Assembly: GCA_965657495.1 (NCBI GenBank)
Contig: CBFHPD010000220.1
Span: forward strand, 1-11,310
Direction: 5' to 3'
Length of the DNA: 11,310 nt
From: JALQTD01 sp965657495
Lineage (GTDB): Bacteria > Bacteroidota > Bacteroidia > Flavobacteriales_D > Sanyastnellaceae
This document shows positions 1-6,658 of this stretch, piece by piece. The number at the start of each line of letters is the position of its first letter. Within the stretch, counting starts at the first letter, position 1. The notes below the pieces were generated by a model. The model did no database searches and was not told where the DNA came from. It saw only the letters and a list, made by a program, of their open reading frames with translations. The position numbers and the translations under genes are program-made.

Positions 1-21
1 TATCTTTTAAATGTGAAAAAT

Positions 22-29
22 GATATTTG
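22..29 (+). promoter_or_regulatory. Possible Bacteroidota -7 promoter box for the secreted-protein operon
   Basis: GATATTTG differs from the Bacteroidota housekeeping -7 consensus TAnnTTTG only at the first base. It would put the transcript start near 34-36, leaving a leader of about 45 nt before the ATG at 80. The matching -33 TTTG box would fall at or before the window edge and cannot be judged. This is a weak call from one near-match in AT-rich DNA. Confidence 0.25.
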
Positions 30-79
30 GATATCATACATTTTCAGTCGTATGTTCACATCGAACCAAACTTTTCGTT

Positions 80-820
80 ATGAACCACTTAACCCGATGC
101 ATAAGCTGGGCTTTTTGTTTCTTATTCTTCACCGCCACCGGCTGGTCCCAAATATGGGTACCCGCAACTTCATGTGGCAAGCCAAACACTTCAACCGCAC
201 CGCAAGGTGCCCGGCCCGGTTATGGTGCCTCGGCAGATGAGGTGATGACCACCCCATCGGGCAGGCCCTACATGCACCTCACTGACCAACCGAAAGGCGA
301 GTCCGTCTTCTACATGTCGGCCCCCCCGACTTTCGCAGATCACTCGGAAGAGGCCAAGCGCATCGAAACTGAATTCCCGGTGATGATGCCTGTGGTGCCC
401 ATTTTCAACACCTCTGGCAAATTGCCCGGATACCTTGATGCCACGCGCAGTGTGAGCTTCATCATGATGGATGAGCTCCTCGAAGAACTTCCCCCGGTGT
501 ACGGTGATGCTTTCGAAATGATTGATTACCATACCGAAGGAAAGTTATCACGGAGCTACAACGATGACCGACTCAAGTTCGTCTACCAAAAGAATTGGGA
601 ATGGGCTGAGCAGAATGGAAGGGGAAGGGAATTGGTCTGGGAATACACGAATGAAGGAGTGACCTGGATGCGCCATGAAATGATTTTGGGCAGGTGGCAG
701 GAAGGCGGTTTCCACTACATCAATCTGATGAGCTTCTATCCCGTGAGGTTCAAAGACCGCATGCGTCCGGAACTCGATCACTACTTCGAGCAGTTAATCA
801 TCAATGATTACGTGCGATGA
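80..820 (+). CDS. Secreted protein of unknown function, first gene of a two-gene operon
   Basis: This encodes 246 residues. The ATG at 80 was preferred over the in-frame ATG at 20 because it starts directly on a signal peptide: a short N-terminus with one Arg, then a hydrophobic core rich in Phe, and TGWSQ at residues 20-24, a typical Bacteroidota cleavage region. No Shine-Dalgarno sequence is visible, as expected for the phylum. The mature part is acidic and aromatic. It has no transmembrane segment, repeat or motif I recognise, and no lipobox cysteine at the cleavage site. Residues about 180-240 are rich in Trp, Tyr, Arg and Glu. The stop overlaps the start of the next gene (ATGA, 817-820), so the two are probably co-translated and may work together at the cell surface or outside the cell. 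The reading frame and export are well supported; the function is unknown. Confidence 0.8.
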   Translation: MNHLTRCISWAFCFLFFTATGWSQIWVPATSCGKPNTSTAPQGARPGYGASADEVMTTPSGRPYMHLTDQPKGESVFYMSAPPTFADHSEEAKRIETEFPVMMPVVPIFNTSGKLPGYLDATRSVSFIMMDELLEELPPVYGDAFEMIDYHTEGKLSRSYNDDRLKFVYQKNWEWAEQNGRGRELVWEYTNEGVTWMRHEMILGRWQEGGFHYINLMSFYPVRFKDRMRPELDHYFEQLIINDYVR

Positions 821-3800
821 ACAAGTTCCTCACTATATGCCTTGCACTGTTCATCATTACACGGGTAACCGGACAGAGCACTACCGAATATTCCTTCCGT
901 TTGAAGGCGAACGACGTCGGCATGTTCAATGCTGGAAACGCGCTGATCGATTCCACCATTTACTACGACTGGGACCTTGCCTACAGCTTGGACGATGCTG
1001 CAGAAGCCATGGGCATGTCCGCTGGCTCAAGTGTCTTTGATTGGCAACTCAGCCTCGAATTCTTGGACCTCGATTTGGGGCCTATCGGTATCAACATCGA
1101 GTGTTGTGGCTTGGTCGGTTGGGATGTCAACGCGGGATTCAATGTGGGCAGCAGCTTGTACATGCTGCACCAATTGGACCAAGGGACGATGTCGGTTGAT
1201 TATCCGCTCGCTTTGGAAGTCGAAATTCCGGATTTCCATCGCGGCGACATCATCACCATCCGCCTCGATTCCTCCTTCACAGAAGCGCCTGCCATCACCG
1301 TTCAGGATCCGGGAATTCAGAAGGACATCATCACCACGTTTGAAGTCGGGGCATTTGCAGACGCCCAAGTGTTCCTCGGTCCATTTGGCAACTACCCGAG
1401 CAATGGTCCCCACACTTTTTTCCAATTCGATCGGGAGTACCGTTCGACCTTGATGCATGTCAGTGGAGATACCCTGAGCGGGGATTTGGGATTGGTCCAA
1501 AACCCCAGCCTTCCAGCACTTTCCAGCATCGCCGGCGTAAGCCTGCCCTCTCCATTGGACCAAATTCCGCTTGTCGGCACTTGCTTGGACGCTTCAAATT
1601 TCACCGCGGAAAACAACTATTATTACGACATTGACATCGATGAGGACGGCACAGATGAAACCTATTCGTCGAATCTCTGCTGGGAACGCCATCCGTGTTT
1701 GCAGCAGGCTGGCCCGTTAGACCCCATGGACTACTGGTTTGCGCTGTGCAAACTGCGCGTTCCGTTCATCACTGAAATGATTGGTGATATCGCAGGGGAT
1801 GTGGTCGCCGACAACCTGCCGTTTTTCAGTTCCGAGCCGTGGTTTTCAACGGCACCCGAAGTCGATATCGACTGGCCCTTGGGCTTGAACCTCGTCATGC
1901 GCTATCCCGACGAGACGATGCAGCAAATCCCATCCGCAGCCCAGCCAGGCACCCTGCTCGCCCGGACCTTGAACCCCGAACCTTACTTCGACGTTTCCTT
2001 GAATTTCCTGGACTTGGCAGAAGACGTATTGACCTTTGCCGGTTGCCCCCCGTGGCCTTTCCCTCCGCTGAATCCCTATGTGTGTCCGGTTCAAACCGCG
2101 ATTGATTTCAGAAAAACGGAGGACAACGCCTACCTCAGCCAGTTCAACCTCATCGATGATGACGGCCGGGTATCGCTGTGGAACTTCATGAATTCTCCTA
2201 CCTCGACGCTCACCTTCGCGAACCAAACCACCTCGTACGCTACTTCGGAATCGGATGCTTTCGATTTGTATGCCGAGTACAACATCATTGATTTGGAGAC
2301 GCACTTCACGATTACGAATGAATTGGAGGCGCTTTACACCCCTGAGATCAAAGTCAATCTGCAATTCAGTGAACCCGTTAGCTACCGGTTGAACTCCTCC
2401 GACCCCTGGACGGAAGGCACCACCGTTGAAATGCCCTTAGAAGGCCAATTCGAAGTGGCAACAACCTGCGAACAGGACTCACTCCATGTCACGCCCGAGC
2501 CGTTCATCGTATCCAATCCCAACATGCAGAACAAAGGGCTGGACACTTACGACACCTACTTGGATGTTACCGCGGCGAACATCAATTTCGGTTTGACAGG
2601 ATTCCAGCTCATTCCAGCATTCCAAGTTGAATTCATTTGCGCCGATGATGCCGGTGATTTCTTCGTCAACCTCGGTGGGTGCATTGCGTATGCCGTGGAG
2701 TGGATTGTAAACGGTTTGTGCTGCGTGGGCAACTGTGCTGCGGCTGTTTTTACGTTCGGTTTGGCCGGACAGTGTGGGGGCGATTGCGGGTGTTGGGAAC
2801 CGGGTTCAACGTGCGAAACGTGCACGTATGGATTCCCGGGAGTCGCAATTCCTGGATTTGATTTGGCAGAGAGCCTGTGCCAAGGCACGCCGGCTTACCC
2901 CGAAACGGGCATGTGCGGATTCTTTTGGCGGATTCCATTCTCCCAGGACATCGATACGTATTCCGACGAGACATGGACGGTTACGCAAACGGCCATCCAC
3001 AACACGGATGCAGACACTGAATGGATTGCTGAGCCTGCGACCCAATACCCACCTGACTTCGTCATGACCAGCCTGTATGGTGAACGCTACTCAGAAGGGG
3101 AATTGGCTTCGACTGGTTTTTTGCAAGTGGAATCAACGGGCGGACGAGCGCCTTACACCTTGGAAGTCGTGGATTACAAGGATCAGCTGAATCCGTATGA
3201 CCGCGCCTTTGAGCTAAACGACATCAAGCGCGTGCGCACGAACAGTTCCATCTTCAAAGAATACAAATTGCATGATGTCAATGGGTGTTATGCTGACATG
3301 GGAATGGATAGCACCCTCCGGGTCATCATCCCCACTCCGATTCCGGAGTTCGTTGGGTTCTGTTCTGATGAAGACAACGATGGGTGCAACGATTGTGCGA
3401 ACGGATCGTTTGACGTGAACAATGATGGCGTGGACACCGACGGTGATGGCCTGTGCGACAAAGGGGATCCGGACGATGACAACGATGGTGTGGTGGACGG
3501 AGAGGATTTGGCCCCGCTCAATCCTTACATCTGCAAGGATGCTGATCAAGATACCTGCGACGACTGTGTGAGCGGCACCTTTGACCCCGCGAATGATGGC
3601 ACGGACACCGACGGTGACGGCCTGTGTGATGCGGGCGAAATCGACCAAGACAACGACGGAGCACCGAACATGTTGGACTCCAATGACTTCGACCCCACTA
3701 TTTGTTCGGACATCGACGCTGACGGCTGCGACGATTGCAGTTCAGGATCGTATGACCCGGCAAATGATGGCACCGACACCGATGGTGACGGCCTATGCGA

Positions 3801-4860
3801 CACAGGAGACAACGATTCAGACAACGATGGCCGTCCAGCCTCTGTGGATACCAACGATTTGAATCCCTTCATCTGCGGCGACACCGATTTTGATGGCTGC
3901 GATGACTGCATTTCTGGAACATTTGACCCCTCAAATGATGGAACCGACACCGATGGCGATGGCTTGTGCGACTCAGGGGACAACGACATCGACGGTGACG
4001 GACGCGCAAATGCAAGCGACTCGCACCCCATGATTGCCTTCCAATGCGCGGATACCGATGGGGACGGTTGCGATGACTGCATCAGCGGAACATTCAATCC
4101 CGCCAATGATGGACCCGACTTCGATGGCGATGGGCTGTGCGACTCCGGGGACAACGACATTGACGGGGACGGAGCCATGAATGCTATCGACCAGGACGAC
4201 TACAACAAATTCGTTTGTGTGGACAGCGATGGAGACACCTGCAACGATTGCAATTCGGGCACCTTCAACCCCGCTGCTGACGGCACGGATTTGGACGGAG
4301 ATGGCCAATGCGATTCGAATGATTTCGACACGGACGGCGATGGCATACCCGACGCAATGGATCCCGCCCCGAACAACGGTTCAGACTGCGGCGATATAGA
4401 CCTCGACCAATGCGCCGACTGTTCCACAAGTTCCACCCCTCAAGTGGTCACGAAATCGTTCTATTCACCCGTAACCGAAACCAGCTACAGCTTCGCCATG
4501 ATCCTGGGGGATGGAACAGATAACGACAATGACGGGATGTGCAACTCCAGTGACGCGTTCCCGAACGATCCTACCGAGTTCCGAGACACGGATGGGGACG
4601 GCGTTGGTCTCTTCTCCGATTGCGACGACACCAACGGTGCAATAGGAGCCATGTTCTCCATCTACCAGGACACGGATGGTGATGGCTACGGCACATTGAG
4701 CAGCGAACAGCAATCCTGCACCATTCCTTCAGGCTGGGTGACATCTTACGGCGATTGTGCTCCTTCTAATCCAAATGTCCATCCGGGCGCCACGGAGGTT
4801 TGCGGAAACGGCGTTGATGATGACTGCGACGGAGCGATTGACGAAGGGTGTCCTGAGTAA
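817..4860 (+). CDS. Giant secreted protein with Asp/Cys tandem repeats and MopE-like C-terminus
   Basis: This encodes 1347 residues. Residues 1-19 form a signal peptide ending TRVTG, and the mature protein starts QSTTEYSF. Residues 20-600 resemble no family I know. Residues about 608-700 hold 12 cysteines (including GLCCVGNC and GGDCGCWEPGSTCETC), probably disulphide-linked. Residues about 772-842 (GGRAPYTLEVVD ... DVNGCYADMG) resemble a SprB/PKD-like repeat. Residues 849-1190 are six 57-residue repeats with DTDGDGLCD cores, similar to TSP3/EF-hand-like calcium-binding loops. A seventh copy is interrupted by a non-acidic insert of about 25 residues. Residues about 1256-1347 match the MopE-type motif (DTDGDGYG, then NPNVHPGATEVCGNGVDDDCDG). 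The protein ends on that motif, and I see no type IX secretion C-terminal sorting domain, which is unusual for this architecture. A calcium-stiffened surface or extracellular adhesin is the likely role (inference). It overlaps the upstream gene by 4 bp and is followed by a terminator at 4881. Confidence 0.9.
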   Translation: MNKFLTICLALFIITRVTGQSTTEYSFRLKANDVGMFNAGNALIDSTIYYDWDLAYSLDDAAEAMGMSAGSSVFDWQLSLEFLDLDLGPIGINIECCGLVGWDVNAGFNVGSSLYMLHQLDQGTMSVDYPLALEVEIPDFHRGDIITIRLDSSFTEAPAITVQDPGIQKDIITTFEVGAFADAQVFLGPFGNYPSNGPHTFFQFDREYRSTLMHVSGDTLSGDLGLVQNPSLPALSSIAGVSLPSPLDQIPLVGTCLDASNFTAENNYYYDIDIDEDGTDETYSSNLCWERHPCLQQAGPLDPMDYWFALCKLRVPFITEMIGDIAGDVVADNLPFFSSEPWFSTAPEVDIDWPLGLNLVMRYPDETMQQIPSAAQPGTLLARTLNPEPYFDVSLNFLDLAEDVLTFAGCPPWPFPPLNPYVCPVQTAIDFRKTEDNAYLSQFNLIDDDGRVSLWNFMNSPTSTLTFANQTTSYATSESDAFDLYAEYNIIDLETHFTITNELEALYTPEIKVNLQFSEPVSYRLNSSDPWTEGTTVEMPLEGQFEVATTCEQDSLHVTPEPFIVSNPNMQNKGLDTYDTYLDVTAANINFGLTGFQLIPAFQVEFICADDAGDFFVNLGGCIAYAVEWIVNGLCCVGNCAAAVFTFGLAGQCGGDCGCWEPGSTCETCTYGFPGVAIPGFDLAESLCQGTPAYPETGMCGFFWRIPFSQDIDTYSDETWTVTQTAIHNTDADTEWIAEPATQYPPDFVMTSLYGERYSEGELASTGFLQVESTGGRAPYTLEVVDYKDQLNPYDRAFELNDIKRVRTNSSIFKEYKLHDVNGCYADMGMDSTLRVIIPTPIPEFVGFCSDEDNDGCNDCANGSFDVNNDGVDTDGDGLCDKGDPDDDNDGVVDGEDLAPLNPYICKDADQDTCDDCVSGTFDPANDGTDTDGDGLCDAGEIDQDNDGAPNMLDSNDFDPTICSDIDADGCDDCSSGSYDPANDGTDTDGDGLCDTGDNDSDNDGRPASVDTNDLNPFICGDTDFDGCDDCISGTFDPSNDGTDTDGDGLCDSGDNDIDGDGRANASDSHPMIAFQCADTDGDGCDDCISGTFNPANDGPDFDGDGLCDSGDNDIDGDGAMNAIDQDDYNKFVCVDSDGDTCNDCNSGTFNPAADGTDLDGDGQCDSNDFDTDGDGIPDAMDPAPNNGSDCGDIDLDQCADCSTSSTPQVVTKSFYSPVTETSYSFAMILGDGTDNDNDGMCNSSDAFPNDPTEFRDTDGDGVGLFSDCDDTNGAIGAMFSIYQDTDGDGYGTLSSEQQSCTIPSGWVTSYGDCAPSNPNVHPGATEVCGNGVDDDCDGAIDEGCPE
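3361..4386 (+). repeat. Six tandem 171-bp coding repeats (57 residues each)
   Basis: Units start at 3361, 3532, 3703, 3874, 4045 and 4216, so the period is exactly 171 bp each time. A seventh unit begins at 4387 but loses register. Each unit reads approximately C-x-D-x-D-x-D-x-C-x-D-C, then SGTFDPANDGTDTDGDGLCD, then a second acidic run. That gives four cysteines and several DxDxDG calcium-loop motifs per unit. The protein is far more alike between units than the DNA: the third bases of the GATGGTGACGGC stretch vary freely. This points to old duplications held by selection on the protein, not to recent copying. Confidence 0.92.
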
Positions 4861-4880
4861 TTGATTCGGTCATGATCTGG

Positions 4881-4930
4881 AAGCGGGGCTGCAAGTCGAA
4901 CTGGGTTTCGATTTGTGGGCCCGCTTTCTT
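4881..4930 (+). terminator. Rho-independent-type terminator after the secreted-protein operon
   Basis: AAGCGGG (4881-4887) pairs with CCCGCTT (4920-4926), and CAAGTCGAA (4892-4900) pairs with TTCGATTTG (4907-4915, one G-U). The loop CTGGGT is 6 nt. Between the two arms, 4889-4891 can pair with 4916-4918, leaving one G-G mismatch, so the hairpin is almost continuous over about 20 bp. A short T-rich tail (TTCTTT) follows. It lies 20 bp past the stop codon at 4860, the expected place. Confidence 0.75.
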
Positions 4931-5111
4931 TACCCATCGCTTTCGGTGAATTGATGGACACAGGACGTCATCATAGGGCTTAATTGTTCGATTGCTGCGT
5001 TTGTTATGACTTCACAGCTATGGTTCACAGGGTAATTACATGGATAGGAATGCTCGTCTTTGGCGCACCGGCATAGGGCCAAACCATGGTGCTTATATAT
5101 TGATTTTCAAG

Positions 5112-5119
5112 TATATTTG
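5112..5119 (+). promoter_or_regulatory. Bacteroidota -7 promoter box, probable leaderless start
   Basis: TATATTTG matches the TAnnTTTG -7 consensus exactly and ends 4 nt before the ATG at 5124. With usual Bacteroidota spacing, transcription would start at or within 2 nt of that ATG, giving an mRNA with almost no leader. I do not see a clear TTTG -33 box 19-21 bp upstream, so only half the promoter is supported. The match also favours 5124 over the in-frame ATG at 5040, which lies upstream of the box. Confidence 0.5.
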
Positions 5120-5123
5120 CTTC

Positions 5124-6026
5124 ATGAGAGCGCACAACCTGAGGATTCATAGACTTGCCTTTCTATTACTGATCTCGTTGCTCACAACTGGGCTTTTTGC
5201 TCAAGAAGGAGAACGCTACGTATGCTTGACCCTGGAGTCTGGCTTGGTCCGATGCGGCTACCTCACCTTAGATGACGGTCGTGAAATCACCTTGGAAACC
5301 CCCGACATGGGAACGCTGATTGTGCCCAAAGTCCAAGTCATTCAGATTGCGGACGCTCCTGAAGGAACGCAGGGAGGCGTGAGCGGGACGGACATCGAGC
5401 TTTCTGATAGGATGACCAATGACAATCGTGCCCTCCAGGCGACCCGTTACTTCTTTGCGCCTTCTGCGCTAAGTTTGCGCGCTGGCGAGGGCTATGGATC
5501 GTTGTGCATCCTCGGCATCGGGAACGTAAGCTATGGGCTGTCGGACAACGCCATTGGTGGCCTGAGCGCCTCCCTGCTGGGCGCGGGTGTGACCGTAAAG
5601 GCAAGCGCACAGCTCTCGGAAACGGTTCATGCATCCGCGGGCGGCTTGGCCCAAATCGGATGGTCTGGCGGCCGCATTGTCTTTCCGTTTGTCAATGTAA
5701 CGAAGGGGGATGAAAACAATCATTTCACCATTGCTGCAGGTTACCTAGGTGGCACCACCGACGACAGCAACAACGCGGATGAAATCGACTCCCCCATGCT
5801 CAACATCAGTGGGTGCGTTCAGGTCGCAGACCACGCGTGGTTTATGACAGAAAACTACTACTTCTTCAAGCCGGAGTTTTTCCCTGTGAACATGGTGGCT
5901 TCAATGGGGTTGCGGTTATGGCGCCCGAACAAGCAACGCCTCCAGGAATACGCCTTCATGATGCTGATCGAGGAGGACATGAATGTCATTCCTCTACCCT
6001 GGATCAGCTACACCTGGCCTTTCTGA
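5124..6026 (+). CDS. Probable outer-membrane beta-barrel protein with Sm-like N-terminal stretch
   Basis: This encodes 300 residues. The ATG at 5124 starts a standard signal peptide: basic residues at 2-10, a Leu-rich core at 11-24, and FAQ at 25-27. Residues about 32-76 (ESGLVRCGYLTLDDGREITL, then a GTLIVPKVQVIQI stretch) resemble the short Sm/LSm-like fold often placed before Bacteroidota barrels. Residues 107-125 (ATRYFFAPSALSLRAGEGYG) match, from memory, an opening motif common in uncharacterised Bacteroidota outer-membrane proteins. The rest alternates Gly-rich amphipathic strands with polar loops and ends in Phe, as many barrels do. It stands alone between a terminator and a convergent intergenic region. 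Location is fairly well supported; the substrate or role is unknown. Confidence 0.85.
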   Translation: MRAHNLRIHRLAFLLLISLLTTGLFAQEGERYVCLTLESGLVRCGYLTLDDGREITLETPDMGTLIVPKVQVIQIADAPEGTQGGVSGTDIELSDRMTNDNRALQATRYFFAPSALSLRAGEGYGSLCILGIGNVSYGLSDNAIGGLSASLLGAGVTVKASAQLSETVHASAGGLAQIGWSGGRIVFPFVNVTKGDENNHFTIAAGYLGGTTDDSNNADEIDSPMLNISGCVQVADHAWFMTENYYFFKPEFFPVNMVASMGLRLWRPNKQRLQEYAFMMLIEEDMNVIPLPWISYTWPF

Positions 6027-6051
6027 GCTCGCAAGGTGCACGGGTTCAGCG

Positions 6052-6070
6052 ACCATTGAAGTTCAATGGT
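6052..6070. repeat. Perfect inverted repeat ACCATTGAA-G-TTCAATGGT
   Basis: The two 9-bp arms are exact reverse complements around a single central G, 25 bp past the stop codon of the barrel gene. The palindrome is flanked on both sides by TTCAGC or close to it. There is no T-run after it on the plus strand, so it is a poor intrinsic terminator. It could instead protect the mRNA 3' end or bind a dimeric protein. The DNA symmetry is certain; the role is not. Confidence 0.6.
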
Positions 6071-6240
6071 TCAGCTCCTGGGGCGAGGGTGCTGGGTTAC
6101 AACGCTCGGGGGAGGACTTGGAACGAGACCGCATTTCGGATCCCAATTAAGGCACTTCGTTGAGACCATCTCATTGTTCGGGCGGGGATTACTTCCCACT
6201 GGTCAGAGATGCCCCGGCGGGGGAGGCTGGTTACCCAAGC

Positions 6241-6275
6241 AAAAAAGCGCCACGCGGTGAGGGGTGGTTGCGTGG
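6241..6275 (-). terminator. Minus-strand terminator candidate for the glycan cluster
   Basis: Read on the minus strand, CCACGC (6275-6270) pairs with GCGTGG (6255-6250). A few further wobble pairs close the stem inward, leaving a loop of 8-14 nt. CGC and then six T (6246-6241) follow. It sits about 400 bp past the end of the ATP-grasp gene, which is far. Closer sites may exist that I cannot see. The stem and T-run are visible; the use as terminator is inferred. Confidence 0.5.
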
Positions 6276-6322
6276 AATATTGAGGCGGCGCGGGGATCCG
6301 CTCGAAAGGCCGCATCGCTGGC

Positions 6323-6347
6323 GCGCTGCCGCACTTCAGCGCCTTTT
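6323..6347 (+). terminator. Plus-strand terminator candidate after the barrel gene
   Basis: GCGCTG (6323-6328) pairs with CAGCGC (6337-6342) around the 8-nt loop CCGCACTT, followed by CTTTT. It would end transcripts from the barrel gene about 300 bp past its stop. With the hairpin at 6241-6275 it brackets one GC-rich block, so the two may form a bidirectional terminator in which the convergent transcripts overlap by about 100 nt. Confidence 0.45.
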
Positions 6348-6451
6348 AAATGGTTGTTGTTCCCATTGTTGTGCCAAATGAAGGCGGTTTTTGGGAGTGG
6401 CATGCACAGGCCTAGTGGCGGTTCATAAGTCGATGATTGCCTCCTTATTCT

Positions 6452-6592
6452 CTACTGGTTCAATTCCAAACGCAACCCTACAGTGTTGTCCAGATTCCAC
6501 GAACCTATACCCTCATATGACTCACCGTCCCAACGAAAACCGGCATTCCATTCAATTGCTATCTGTTCGGCTACTGCCACATCTATCGCGCA
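6452..6592 (-). pseudogene. Probable 3' remnant of an outer-membrane beta-barrel gene
   Basis: The minus strand encodes 46 residues between two stop codons, with no start. The peptide begins CAIDVAVAEQIAIEWNAGFR and ends NTVGLRLELNQ. It shows alternating hydrophobic and polar residues, a polar Gly/Tyr loop (WDGESYEGIGSWN) and a final strand, as in the last two strands of OmpA/OmpW-like barrels. Above it the frame is closed at 6593-6595, and the other two frames also hold short coding-looking pieces before stops, which fits frameshift decay. A gene that lost its 5' part is the simplest reading. A chance open frame is possible at this length. Confidence 0.35.
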
Positions 6593-6658
6593 TCAAAGCA
6601 TATTTTGCTGCAAAGTCGGGCGCCTTCAAACTGCGATGCAAGGGCTCTTTCAATCGAT

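Larger units (their letters stand above)
6027..6658. other. 632-bp convergent intergenic region
   Basis: This lies between the plus-strand barrel gene and the minus-strand glycan cluster. It contains a palindrome (6052-6070), a GC-rich structured element (6241-6347) with a terminator-like hairpin at each end, and a decayed minus-strand coding remnant (6452-6592). I see no tRNA, rRNA or convincing intact gene here. The stretches 6071-6240 and 6348-6451 hold nothing I can name. Confidence 0.7.

Noticed and set aside
3546..4178. Long minus-strand open frames, Ser/Pro-rich, across the repeats
   Set aside because: They mirror the periodic Asp-rich codons of the plus-strand repeats (GAC/GAT read as GTC/ATC in other frames) and repeat with the same 171-bp period. 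The plus-strand frame is clearly the coding one.
3361..4386. CRISPR array
   Set aside because: The repeats are 171-bp in-frame coding units with no short direct repeats and unique spacers.
5040..5123. Start of the barrel gene at 5040
   Set aside because: It would place 28 unrelated residues before a clear signal peptide and put the -7 promoter box inside the coding region.
6027..6450. tRNA or other standard RNA gene in the GC-rich intergenic region
   Set aside because: I found no cloverleaf, no T-loop consensus with paired arms and no known riboswitch pattern, only isolated hairpins.
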